From Leuconostoc suionicum (GTDB lineage Bacteria > Bacillota > Bacilli > Lactobacillales > Lactobacillaceae), in the NCBI RefSeq assembly GCF_001891125.1, contig NZ_CP015247.1, positions 1,839,501-1,903,500 of the forward strand: a stretch of DNA of 64,000 nucleotides, in the 5' to 3' direction. The translations under genes and the position numbers were made by a program. Below, piece after piece: positions 23,616 through 32,710 of this stretch. Numbering within the stretch: the first letter of the stretch is position 1; every line of letters starts with the position of its first letter. The notes beneath the pieces were generated by a model, which ran no database searches, had not been told where the DNA came from, and saw only the letters and a list, made by a program, of their open reading frames with translations.

Positions 23616-23629
23616 TTCGCACACCCCTT

Positions 23630-25186
23630 TTATTCTGCTTCTTCTTTATAACTTAACGCAGCAACGTTTAATTCCTTGTCTCCCAATCCCTTAGTGAAAC
23701 TAGTTTCGTGGGAAACGATAATAACATTACCAGGGAATTTATCAATTGCTTTTCGTAACGCATTTTTAGTTCCTTCATCTAAATGATTTGTAGGTTCATC
23801 TAAAATTAAGAAATTGCTTGGCTTCATTTCCATAATAGCCAATTTAACTTTCGTTTGTTCACCACCGGATAACTGTTTTAATGGCTTTTGCGCATTTTCA
23901 GCGTTAATACCAGCAGCGGCTAACCGAGTACGTAAAGCTTTCGGCTCCAATTTAGGGAAACGATCTTGCATTTCTTGTAGTGGGGTTTTCTGATCGTTAT
24001 CCCATTCTAAATCCTGATCAAAGTAATTCACTACTGCTGATGGTGAAAACTCTGCCTCACCACCAAGTGCTGGTATAACACCCAAAACTGATTTGATTAA
24101 TGTCGATTTACCAGCACCATTGAATCCTTTAAAAACAACTTTTTGTCCAGAAGTCATTGAAAAAGTTACTGGTTCCAACACTGGTGTTACATAACCGACT
24201 GACAGTTCATTCACTGTCAATGCATTTGCAGATTGTGAATTAACATAAGGAAAATTAAACTTGGCCTGTAATGCTTCTGAAGGTGGATCAACTCGATCCA
24301 TTCTTGCCAACATTTTTTCACGAGACTTAGCTTGTTTTGATGTTGAAGCACGAGCTTTGTTTTTAGCAATAAACTTTTGAGCCTTCTCAATTTCACCTTG
24401 TTGCTTTTCATATTGACGTAACTGTTGCTCAGCTCGCTCGTCTTTTTGACGCATTGCCTTTTTAAATGAGCCACGGAACTTAGTAATTTTACCAAACGAT
24501 AGGTCAATTATTGCATTGGTTACCTTATCCAAAAAGTCAAAATCATGCGAAATAATCATCGCTGATCCTTCAAAAGACTGTAGAAAATCTTCAAGCCATT
24601 CAATATGGGCCACATCCAAATAGTTTGTTGGTTCATCTAAGATAATAACGTCGTCATTTTCTAACAATAACTTAGCCAGAATAACTTTGGCACGTTGCCC
24701 ACCAGACATTGATTCTAGTGCCCGAGTACGCCCAATAGCTTCCAATCCCAATCCAGAAATCACGCGTTCGATTTTGGTGTCCACATCATAAAATCCGGCA
24801 GCGTCTAGCTCTTCTTGCATACGACCAGCACGTTCTAACAATTTGTCAGATAAACTCTCTGCATATTCATTGTATAGTTCCGTAATACGGTCTTGCTTGT
24901 CATACAAATCTTGATAAGCTGTATGCAAAAAATCGACCAGCGTCATTCCTTCAGGAATTTCTGCATACTGGTCTAAGTAACCAACTTTTAACCCTTTTTG
25001 CCACTCGATTTTACCAGAAAGAGGAAGTTCCTGACCAGTAATGATTTTGATAAGTGTTGACTTACCAGCACCATTTTGGCCAACAATTCCCATGTGTTCT
25101 CCAGCTTGTAGTTCAAAAGCTGCATCTTCATATAAAGTTTTTTCTGCGTAGGCCATTGAAAGACCTGAAATTTCTAATAATGCCAT
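23630..25186 (-). CDS. ABC-F family ATPase (YbiT/EttA-like)
   Basis: The 518-aa protein has two ABC domains in tandem and no membrane segment: Walker A GQNGAGKST (about 37-45) and GFNGAGKST (about 353-361), signatures MSGGQRAK and LSGGEQTK, and Walker B ILDEPTNYLD and ILDEPTNHLD. The linker of about 80 residues between them (about 240-320) is rich in Lys, Gln and Ala. ABC-F proteins act on the ribosome E site; some rescue stalled ribosomes or protect against antibiotics. The housekeeping YbiT-like type is more likely here given the core context. It starts 20 nt after the Rgg gene ends. Confidence 0.9.
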   Translation of the reverse strand: MALLEISGLSMAYAEKTLYEDAAFELQAGEHMGIVGQNGAGKSTLIKIITGQELPLSGKIEWQKGLKVGYLDQYAEIPEGMTLVDFLHTAYQDLYDKQDRITELYNEYAESLSDKLLERAGRMQEELDAAGFYDVDTKIERVISGLGLEAIGRTRALESMSGGQRAKVILAKLLLENDDVIILDEPTNYLDVAHIEWLEDFLQSFEGSAMIISHDFDFLDKVTNAIIDLSFGKITKFRGSFKKAMRQKDERAEQQLRQYEKQQGEIEKAQKFIAKNKARASTSKQAKSREKMLARMDRVDPPSEALQAKFNFPYVNSQSANALTVNELSVGYVTPVLEPVTFSMTSGQKVVFKGFNGAGKSTLIKSVLGVIPALGGEAEFSPSAVVNYFDQDLEWDNDQKTPLQEMQDRFPKLEPKALRTRLAAAGINAENAQKPLKQLSGGEQTKVKLAIMEMKPSNFLILDEPTNHLDEGTKNALRKAIDKFPGNVIIVSHETSFTKGLGDKELNVAALSYKEEAE

Positions 25187-25206
25187 AACTATAAGTCTAC
25201 CATACT

Positions 25207-26154
25207 TTAAAGCAACATTGAGTATGTACGAGGTATTTTTTGCGTTTCACCCGATAAAACAGCGTCTCGTGTTTTTTCAATAACTTCTTTGGAATATTTC
25301 ACTTTATCTTTTTGGTCAGTAATTTCGTAAACAGTAAGAACCGAATAAGCTAGTTGATAGCCTTCTTCCACACTTCCTTGCATCATCATTAATAAGCCCT
25401 TTCCAAACTTCAAACGAATTCGCTCACCTGTCCAATCTAGTATAAACTGATCAGCATTACTCAATATTTGTTCCGATAAGGTTAACATTTCAGCTGCACC
25501 TTTAAGATCTACAAAGAGCAGTCCATTAAACGCTGTATAAGCAATATCTACTAATCGCTTTTTTTCTGTACGTAATTGTGTATAAAATTTTGCTCGTTTA
25601 ATAGCCAAACGGCTTAAAATTAACAAATCACTTGGAGACATACCAAAATAAAACAAGGTAAAAATATCTAATTCAATTTGTCCCCACGTTTCGGCTTGTT
25701 TTAAAAAATTAACTGCTGGTTTGACGTGCTTTTTCACAATATCAATATCATATATTTGTAAATTGCCTTCTTCGGCAAGTGCGCCCTGTATCATTAAACC
25801 AAAATCTCGTATAAAGCGTGCACTGATACCGCCACGACCTTGACGCATATCATTTGTAGCTTTCAAAATCATTGCTTCTAATTGTTTCTTTTCTTGTGGT
25901 TTTCCGGATTGAACACCCATTTCACGGAGCAACATATAAATATAATTATTGTTGGTTTCTCCACCAAGAAATAAGAATTCATCATGGCTAACACCCATAT
26001 CTGATAATAATTTATCTAACCGATCCGCTGAAATACGAGTTTGCCCTTTTTCAAATTTTCCAATCAGTGATCGAGATATGCTAGGCTGTTCTAAATCAAC
26101 TATTTTTAAACCCTTATCTTCTCGTAAACGTTTAAAAGTCGCACCATAATTCAT
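25207..26154 (-). CDS. Rgg/GadR/MutR-family regulator
   Basis: The 315-aa form starts at ATG 26154 (AGGG 8 nt upstream); the frame reaches 26172. An XRE-like HTH (about residues 1-60, SRSLIGKFEKGQTRISADRLDKLL) precedes a long helical TPR-like domain that in this family binds short peptides. Rgg proteins usually control neighbouring genes in response to a secreted SHP peptide. I find no SHP-like ORF in the 112-nt divergent gap, so it may be a stand-alone member. The divergent MFS gene is the likely target. Confidence 0.85.
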   Translation of the reverse strand: MNYGATFKRLREDKGLKIVDLEQPSISRSLIGKFEKGQTRISADRLDKLLSDMGVSHDEFLFLGGETNNNYIYMLLREMGVQSGKPQEKKQLEAMILKATNDMRQGRGGISARFIRDFGLMIQGALAEEGNLQIYDIDIVKKHVKPAVNFLKQAETWGQIELDIFTLFYFGMSPSDLLILSRLAIKRAKFYTQLRTEKKRLVDIAYTAFNGLLFVDLKGAAEMLTLSEQILSNADQFILDWTGERIRLKFGKGLLMMMQGSVEEGYQLAYSVLTVYEITDQKDKVKYSKEVIEKTRDAVLSGETQKIPRTYSMLL

Positions 26155-26183
26155 TTTCATTACCCTCATCATTAAAAAAATAG

Positions 26184-26215
26184 AATATATTCTCTTTTCA
26201 TTGTCAAACTGACTT
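26184..26215. promoter_or_regulatory. Divergent rgg/MFS promoter with two palindromes
   Basis: On the minus strand TTGACA (26201-26206) and TCTATT lie 17 nt apart and drive rgg. The perfect palindrome AGAATATATTCT (26187-26198) fills the spacer, and GTCA-AAC-TGAC overlaps the -35. Both are candidate Rgg operators. Confidence 0.45.
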
Positions 26216-26266
26216 TACCATGTATGCTATATTTATTCAATTTATCATTCAAAAAGGAGTTCTTAT

Positions 26267-27547
26267 ATGCGAGTTGCCAAAAATAACATAGCATTTCGAG
26301 TAATGATTGCATCACAGTTCGTTAATAACTTAGGAAGCAGTTTTTTCAATATTGTTTTTTTAGTTTACGCTGCAACACTACCAAACAAAACACTTAGTGT
26401 TACATTGGTTGCATTTACAGAAATGCTACCAACACTATTCTCCATTATTGTTGGAAATTTTGCTGATAAAACGAAGCATCACCTTCAGTCTTGGAGTATT
26501 GCTCGCCTCTCCCAATCAATAATCTTTTTGATTATTACTGTGATATTGATTTTCTTTGACGGTCAATTTTGGAGTTTTTTGATACTGTTATTATTAGTCT
26601 TTATTTCTTCGGTAGTCGGATCTTATAGTAATTTACTAATGAAACCAGTTTCTAGATTTATTTTAAGCGATTCTGATTTGCAAGAAGCAATGAGCTTGGA
26701 GCAAACTGTCAGTATTGCCGTCAACTTAATTGGTGGTTTTTCCGGAGTCGCTTTACTTGGCATTTTGCATCAAAATTACGCTGGATTTAGTCTTATCAAT
26801 GCTGGGATGTTTGTTATTGCTTGGTCTATTATGGCGCTTAATCATCGTCAATTTTCGGAAGCCGAACAACATATTGAAGCAGAAACAAAGTCAAATACCA
26901 ATACATCAATTTTTTCAGATTTAAAATCAACTTTTATTTATGTTTACAAGGATTATCTATTTTTCCAAATTTTACTGCTCGCTACCGCCATTAATTTTGT
27001 CGGCACCTCTTTTAATGGTATTTTTAACCTGACCTTATTACATAGCAAATCATTATTAATTGGCAACTTTGGCACGACCGTAGCTATTTTTGGCGCAATA
27101 AGTTCAATTGGTCTATTGACTGGATCTTTGGTTACCAATGATTTTTTTAAGGAACTAACAACAAAACAATTAGTTGGTATCTCTGGTATCGGTATTGTGT
27201 TAATTGCTGCTGTACCAATTTTTTATCCAAATGGTGTTTTATGGATGCTAATCATTTTTTTATTTTCATACATTGAAGCTAAAATCAATCCAAAATTAGG
27301 AGCAATCTTAATGAAGCGAATCGATCATAATCGCTTGGCTGGAGTGTCCGGTCTGATTAATACATTCGTTATGTCGGCCACGCCACTTGGTCAAATTATT
27401 TTTCTCGGCACCGCAAATATCTATTCACCAAATATTTCTTGGTTCTTCATGGGATTTTTAGCATCAATGATTACCATTTATACAATCATAACTCGCCAAC
27501 AAGATATGGAACTGGTTGAAAAAAACAGAGAATCCGCTATACTATAA
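26267..27547 (+). CDS. MFS transporter, probable efflux
   Basis: The 426-aa protein has about twelve membrane segments and the general layout of MFS drug exporters of the DHA type (start NNIAFRVMIASQFVNNLGSSFFNIVFLVYAAT; loop DKTKHH after TM2). AAGGAG lies at a good distance before ATG. It is divergent from rgg and is followed after 5 nt by a VOC-family gene, so the three may form a peptide- or compound-responsive detoxification unit. The substrate cannot be inferred. Confidence 0.85.
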   Translation: MRVAKNNIAFRVMIASQFVNNLGSSFFNIVFLVYAATLPNKTLSVTLVAFTEMLPTLFSIIVGNFADKTKHHLQSWSIARLSQSIIFLIITVILIFFDGQFWSFLILLLLVFISSVVGSYSNLLMKPVSRFILSDSDLQEAMSLEQTVSIAVNLIGGFSGVALLGILHQNYAGFSLINAGMFVIAWSIMALNHRQFSEAEQHIEAETKSNTNTSIFSDLKSTFIYVYKDYLFFQILLLATAINFVGTSFNGIFNLTLLHSKSLLIGNFGTTVAIFGAISSIGLLTGSLVTNDFFKELTTKQLVGISGIGIVLIAAVPIFYPNGVLWMLIIFLFSYIEAKINPKLGAILMKRIDHNRLAGVSGLINTFVMSATPLGQIIFLGTANIYSPNISWFFMGFLASMITIYTIITRQQDMELVEKNRESAIL

Positions 27548-27552
27548 TTATT

Positions 27553-27885
27553 ATGAAACCACGTAAACTAAACATCAAAACTATTCCAGCTGCTGACATT
27601 AACCGTGCTTATCGCTTTTGGCGTGATGTATTTGATTTGCCGCAATCTGGCCACCAAAGTGGTCGTCATCTTGTGATTGATGGCGAAGATATTGTGTTTG
27701 TCTTCGGCAAACCAACTGACCGCCTAGAAATGCTCGTTCGTGATCACCAAGCTGATTTGGTAAAACACTTACGTAACAATTTCATCCCAATTATTGGTAA
27801 GCCAGAAAACAGATTTGGAAACAAAATTGCCTTATCAATACATGATTCCGAAGGTAATTTAATTGTTTTAGAAGCCAATGCTTAA
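27553..27885 (+). CDS. VOC-superfamily (glyoxalase/dioxygenase fold) protein
   Basis: The 110-aa single-module protein has the VOC pattern: INRAYRFWRDVFDLP at the start, GRHLVIDGEDIVFVF in the middle and SIHDSEGNLIVLEAN at the end, where the final Glu is a usual metal ligand. Relatives include glyoxalases, fosfomycin-resistance enzymes and uncharacterised virulence-region proteins. It follows the MFS exporter by 5 nt, so modification or binding of the same compound is plausible. No ribosome site of its own is strong, consistent with coupling. Confidence 0.8.
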   Translation: MKPRKLNIKTIPAADINRAYRFWRDVFDLPQSGHQSGRHLVIDGEDIVFVFGKPTDRLEMLVRDHQADLVKHLRNNFIPIIGKPENRFGNKIALSIHDSEGNLIVLEANA

Positions 27886-27895
27886 GTTCAAAATA

Positions 27896-27935
27896 AAAAA
27901 GCGTAAACAGCTATTATAAGTTGTTTACGCTCTTT
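27896..27935. terminator. Bidirectional terminator
   Basis: AGCGTAAACA / TGTTTACGCT perfect 10-bp arms, A-rich and T-rich flanks, between the convergent VOC and adhP genes. Confidence 0.85.
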
Positions 27936-27940
27936 TACTA

Positions 27941-28993
27941 TTAAAGTGTTGTAAAATCAATAACCTTACGACCAGTAATTGAACCGGCTTTCATTTCATC
28001 AATAATATCATTCATGTCTTGGAAAGCAACAGTTTCAACAATTGGCTTAACTTTTCCTTCGGCACCAAATTGGAATGCTTCCTTCAAATCTGCTCGCGTA
28101 CCAACTAGAGAGCCACGAACCTCGATACCATCAAGAACTGTTTTAGCAATGTTCAAGGCCATGTCACCTTGTGGCAAAGCAACAGCCACAAGTTTACCCA
28201 TAGGGCGCAATACATTAACAGCTTGTGAGAATGCCGCATCATTAACAGCAGTTACCTGGGCATTGTGAACACCACCAGTTAATTCATTAACCTTAGCTAC
28301 AACATCTTCTTTTTTACGATTAACTAGAACTTCTGCACCGTTATCTTTTGCCGCTGCTAGCTTGTCATCATTACCATCAATAACAGCAACATGTGCACCG
28401 AAAACGCTATGTGCATATTGAACAGCCAAATTACCCAAACCACCGGCGCCGTGAACAGACACCCATTCTCCAGGCTTAGTTTCACCAACCTTCAAGGCCT
28501 TGTACATCGTAACACCAGCACAAGTAATTGAAGTGGCTTCAACTGGATCCAATCCATCTGGTACTTTAACTGCATACTTAGCATTGACAACGGCTTGTTG
28601 TGACATTGCCCCATCAATTGTGTAACCGGAATTGCGTACTTTACGACAGAAAGTTTCATTACCTGATACACAGTAATCACAAACGCCACAAGCATCATAG
28701 AACCAAGCAATTGACACACGGTCACCAACCTTAAGATAAGCATCGGCCCCTTCACCTAATTTTGACACACGGCCAACACCTTCGTGCCCAATGACACGAC
28801 CAAAGTTACCATTGCGTTCACCAATCTTATTAGGGTCACCGAAATCGCCATTTGCACAGTGCAAATCAGTGTGACAAAGGCCAACATATTCAATATCAAC
28901 CAACGCGTCCCCGAATGCCAACGCACGTGGTTGCCAATCATCAATTAAATCGACATAACCATCATTTACGTTACGAACAACTGCTGCTTTCAT
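27941..28993 (-). CDS. adhP: Zinc-dependent alcohol dehydrogenase AdhP
   Basis: The 350-aa medium-chain dehydrogenase oxidises primary alcohols or reduces aldehydes with NAD(P). Visible are the catalytic zinc ligands Cys40, His70 and Glu71 ([14 protein letters not shown]), the structural zinc cysteines 102, 105, 108 and 116 (CGVCDYC...C), and the nucleotide motif [13 protein letters not shown]. In heterofermentative lactic bacteria it helps turn acetaldehyde into ethanol to regenerate NAD. A good AAAGAGG site precedes ATG. The gene is monocistronic. Confidence 0.9.
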   Translation of the reverse strand: MKAAVVRNVNDGYVDLIDDWQPRALAFGDALVDIEYVGLCHTDLHCANGDFGDPNKIGERNGNFGRVIGHEGVGRVSKLGEGADAYLKVGDRVSIAWFYDACGVCDYCVSGNETFCRKVRNSGYTIDGAMSQQAVVNAKYAVKVPDGLDPVEATSITCAGVTMYKALKVGETKPGEWVSVHGAGGLGNLAVQYAHSVFGAHVAVIDGNDDKLAAAKDNGAEVLVNRKKEDVVAKVNELTGGVHNAQVTAVNDAAFSQAVNVLRPMGKLVAVALPQGDMALNIAKTVLDGIEVRGSLVGTRADLKEAFQFGAEGKVKPIVETVAFQDMNDIIDEMKAGSITGRKVIDFTTL

Positions 28994-29117
28994 TTTTAAC
29001 CTCTTTCTTGTATGTGAACTTATTTACAATTAATTTTAACCCTAATTAGTACATTTGTAAAGTATAAGTTGCTATTTAATATATAGCGTTAGTGACTCGA
29101 TTCACATAAACCAACCT

Positions 29118-29150
29118 AAAAAAGAGCATTATTAATAAATGCTCTTTTAA
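29118..29150 (-). terminator. Terminator of the frameshifted MFS gene
   Basis: AAAAGAGCATT / AATGCTCTTTT perfect 11-bp arms, 7-nt loop. Confidence 0.8.
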
Positions 29151-29164
29151 AATTTATTAAACTA

Positions 29165-30428
29165 TTAATTACGACCAAGCTTTTTAAATCCAGGAATTGT
29201 CAGCATAAAGATCAAGCTAACCATGTACATGAGTGATAGGCTCAACATAACCGTAGCGACATTATAGTTGTCCATAATCCAACCAATTACAACTGATGAA
29301 AATGCCCCAATGGCACGTCCTGATCCCATCAATGTGTTAGCAGCTGTGGCTCTTATTTCTGATGGATACAGACGACTGATAACCGCTCCAAATCCACCAT
29401 ACATACCATTAGAGAAAAATCCAACTAAAGCACCCAATATAATTAATGTCCACATGTTATATGCAAATGTAAAGACATAAATCATAAGCGCTGATGCAAC
29501 TAAGAATATGGCAAAAGCACGTCGAGGACCAATTGTATCTAAAATCGTACCAAAAGTAAGCATACCGACTGCCATACCGATAATAATTGGTATCATACCA
29601 AGATTAACGTATCCTGCTGTAATTGTTTCTGTAATACCCAATTGCTTACGCATAATTGTTGGTAACCAGTTCATTAATCCGTAGTATCCAGATGTTTGTA
29701 TTGTTAACATAACAATCAATACGAAAGACGTGTAGGCACGTTTTGGGCTATTAGCAATTGTCGAAAAGCTAAACTTCTTTTTACCAGCCTTATAATCCGA
29801 TTGTAACTGTTCAAATTCAGGTGTTTCTTTTAAATGGCGACGAACAATGTATACAACGATTAATGGCAAGAATCCAATCATGAATAATCCACGCCATCCA
29901 AATGACGGCATAATTAATGTCGCCAAAATTGCAGCAAGTATAGCACCGACTTGACCGCCAATCGCAGTAATAGAGCTCATACGCCCGACACGGCTGGCTC
30001 TAAAACTTTCAGCAATTAATGCCATACTTACACCATACTCGCCACCGGTTCCCATTCCTAGTAAGAAACGAGCAGCATAGATTGTGTGTGTTGTCTAAAA
30101 ATGCAAGAATCACTGTTGCAAAAGTTACCAACATAATTGTATAAGACAAAACCTTAACACGACCAATACGATCCGCTAAAATACCAAATAAAAGACTTCC
30201 TAATAATGCTCCCCAGTTTGACATGGCTGCGATAATACCGCCCTGTGCCCCGGTAATATGTAATTCAGCAATCATGGGTGCCAATGCGAATGATAAGAAA
30301 GTGGCATCCATATGATCTAAAGTGAATCCCAAAGTTGTTGAACCAAGAACAACCTTTTGTTCACTGGTCATCTTCCCTATAGATACTGGTTCCTGTTGTG
30401 CTACGTTCTCGGACTGACTAACTGTCAT
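29165..30428 (-). pseudogene. MFS transporter of the aromatic-acid/sugar type, broken by a frameshift
   Basis: The N-terminal part (from ATG 30428, with GGAGG upstream) reads through TM1-3 (TLGFTLDHMDATFLSFALAP; GILADRIGRVKVL) to LDNTHNL. The remainder, YAARFLLGMGTGGEYGVSM onward, lies in another frame and runs to 29165 with the remaining membrane segments. The switch is at about 30078-30090, in a CA/TA-repeat stretch; loss of one TA restores LDNTHNLYAARFL. Together they make one AAHS/MHS-like transporter of about 420 aa. It could be a true recent inactivation or an assembly error; no slippery programmed-frameshift site is evident. Confidence 0.8.
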
Positions 30429-30546
30429 ATATTATTTTCCTCCAAAATGTCTGCTCACTGGCAAACGTTATTTTGTCCGTTAATTATTAAACCATATATA
30501 CAGTAATTAATCAATCAAACGTTTAACAATTTTTAAATTATTGTAC

Positions 30547-30572
30547 AAAAAAAGCGCTCACGCGCGCTTTTC
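30547..30572 (-). terminator. Terminator of pgk
   Basis: AAAAGCGC / GCGCTTTT arms with a short GC-rich loop and a T-run on the minus strand. Confidence 0.75.
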
Positions 30573-30576
30573 GTTA

Positions 30577-31794
30577 TTACTTTTCTGAAATTGAAGCAAT
30601 ACCAGGTAATTCCTTACCTTCAAGATATTCAAGTGAAGCACCACCACCAGTTGAAATGTGTGTCAACTTGTCAGCAACACCCAATTGTTGTACCGCAGCA
30701 GTTGAATCACCACCACCAACGATTGTTGTACCACCATTTTCAGTAACTTTAACCAATTCTTCACCAATTGCCAAAGTACCTTTAGCAAAATTAGGCATTT
30801 CGAACACACCCATAGGTCCGTTCCAAACAACAGTCTTTGCATCGGCCAAAGTGTCTTGCAATAGTTTAACAGACTTAGGACCGATATCAAGACCCATGTA
30901 TCCGTCAGGAATGCCAGCTTCTGCATCAACAACTTCAGTCTTTGCATCGTTTGAAAATGCATCAGCAGCAATTGAATCGATTGGCAAAACCAACTTGTCG
31001 CCAGCTTCTGCCATCAATTCCTTGGCCAATTCAACTTTATCAGCTTCAAACAATGAATTACCAATCTTGTTACCCTTAGCAGCGTCGAATGTATAGGCCA
31101 TTCCACCACCAACGATAACCTTATCGGCCTTGTTCAGCAATGACTTTACGATCTCAATTTTATCCGAAACCTTTGCACCACCGATAATAGCAACGAAAGG
31201 ACGAACTGGGTTAGCAACAGCATCACCCAAGAACTTGATTTCTTTTTCCATCAAGAAGCCAGCAGCTGCTTGTGAAACATTTGAAGCAATACCTACGTTT
31301 GAAGCATGAGCACGGTGTGCTGTACCAAAGGCATCGTTGATAAACAAGTCATCACCCAATGATGCCCAATACTTACCTAACTCAGGATTGTTCTTTGATT
31401 CGTTCTTGACGACTTCGCCATCAACAACGTCTTCAAAACGTGTGTTTTCAACCATCAAAACTTCACCATCTTGCAAAGCGTTGATTGCTGATTCTAATTC
31501 TTCACCACGAGTTTGTGGTACGAATTTAACGTCCTTACCCAACAATTCGCCTAAGCGTGCGGCAACTGGTGCTAATGACAATTCTTTCTTATCGTCTTCA
31601 GACTTAATACGTCCCAAATGAGAGAACAAAATTGCGCGACCATTGTTTTCCAAAACATACTTGATTGTTGGCAAAGCTGCCACAATACGGTTATCGTTTC
31701 CGATAACGCCTGCCTTGATAGGCACGTTGAAATCAACGCGCATCAATACTTTCTTACCTGAAAGTTCCAAATCTGAAACAGTCAATTTAGCCAT
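30577..31794 (-). CDS. pgk: Phosphoglycerate kinase
   Basis: This glycolytic enzyme moves phosphate from 1,3-bisphosphoglycerate to ADP. The 405-aa product has the N-terminal motif RVDFNVP, the substrate loop SHLGR, the nucleotide-domain motifs GPMGVFE and GGGDSTAAV, and the C-terminal hinge [19 protein letters not shown] 31794 is chosen because GGAGG lies 5 nt upstream; the frame is open four codons further. It is monocistronic here, not linked to gap or tpi as in many Firmicutes. Codon use is strongly biased, as expected for a highly expressed gene. Confidence 0.97.
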   Translation of the reverse strand: MAKLTVSDLELSGKKVLMRVDFNVPIKAGVIGNDNRIVAALPTIKYVLENNGRAILFSHLGRIKSEDDKKELSLAPVAARLGELLGKDVKFVPQTRGEELESAINALQDGEVLMVENTRFEDVVDGEVVKNESKNNPELGKYWASLGDDLFINDAFGTAHRAHASNVGIASNVSQAAAGFLMEKEIKFLGDAVANPVRPFVAIIGGAKVSDKIEIVKSLLNKADKVIVGGGMAYTFDAAKGNKIGNSLFEADKVELAKELMAEAGDKLVLPIDSIAADAFSNDAKTEVVDAEAGIPDGYMGLDIGPKSVKLLQDTLADAKTVVWNGPMGVFEMPNFAKGTLAIGEELVKVTENGGTTIVGGGDSTAAVQQLGVADKLTHISTGGGASLEYLEGKELPGIASISEK

Positions 31795-31879
31795 GATAGC
31801 CTCCAAATTTTTATAGTTACAAGTCTATTATAAAACAAAATTTTGTCTTTGTGTTGTTCGCGTGTGAGAAACTGCACGA

Positions 31880-32710
31880 TTAATTTCGACGGTGAACCTT
31901 TTTCATAGGCAATCCCGTCATCCGTAATTTCAAATAATTTTTTCGGTCCACCAAAATCCGTGTTATTGCATGTTGATTATCTTTTAAAATAACGGTTAAT
32001 TGACTCCAAATATCTCTTTTTTCGTTTGATAATTCGTCAAGAATTGTTAACGTTGTTCGTTTAGGTACGTAGCTCATTTCTCTTTGTAACTGTGTAACAT
32101 TATAATCATTTCCAGCATATTTACTTAGCGTGTTCATCATATATTTTTCAGCACTAGCATATTTTTGACCAGCAACATAAACAAAATTGCGTTTACCTTC
32201 AAAATAATAATCACTGACCACCACTTCAGGATGACCAAAATAAAAATCGGATTCTAATAACTTTCCTTCGCTAAAATATTGTTTTGCAAATAAACGTCCG
32301 TCCCGTAAGTAAATATCTTTATAGTCTATTTTGCCATCTGAGTCCTGCCAAACAACTGCTTGAACGATTCGTTTCGAATCACCAAACCAACGTACAGTTG
32401 CTAACTGTTGTCCACGGCTAACGATACTTTTAGTCCAGTCTTTGTTAATAACCAATTGCGCCTCGTTGGGCACTGGTAATTCACCCCACCAGATGCCCTT
32501 GGTTTCATCAATCTCACTTAAATAACTCTGCGCATATATATCAAACACCCTATGAGGATTTAGACCAAGTTTTTTAATGAGATGCGCTGCATCTTCATGT
32601 GGTGTAGCCAACCACAATTCATCACTATTACCGGACCTTACTTGCTCTATTTGCCAAGCAACTCCCTTTAAATTGGTTTCTGTGAGAGAATTGATAATCT
32701 CTATCTTCAT
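31880..32710 (-). CDS. GtfB-like partner of the glycosyltransferase (short form)
   Basis: The 276-aa protein resembles the N-terminal part of GtfB, the non-catalytic chaperone subunit that works with GtfA (WFGDSKRIVQAVVWQDSDGKIDYKDIYL; DFYFGHPEVVVSDYYF; FVYVAGQKYASAEKYM). Streptococcal GtfB is about 440 aa, so the usual C-terminal GT-like half is missing or reduced. It overlaps the upstream glycosyltransferase gene by 4 nt, which supports a subunit role. A standalone function in teichoic acid or surface-protein glycosylation cannot be excluded. Confidence 0.6.
   Translation of the reverse strand: MKIEIINSLTETNLKGVAWQIEQVRSGNSDELWLATPHEDAAHLIKKLGLNPHRVFDIYAQSYLSEIDETKGIWWGELPVPNEAQLVINKDWTKSIVSRGQQLATVRWFGDSKRIVQAVVWQDSDGKIDYKDIYLRDGRLFAKQYFSEGKLLESDFYFGHPEVVVSDYYFEGKRNFVYVAGQKYASAEKYMMNTLSKYAGNDYNVTQLQREMSYVPKRTTLTILDELSNEKRDIWSQLTVILKDNQHAITRILVDRKNYLKLRMTGLPMKKVHRRN

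Noticed and set aside
22833-23624. BirA as a biotin repressor
   Set aside because: The N-terminal DNA-binding domain of group II BirA proteins is absent; the protein begins directly with the ligase core.
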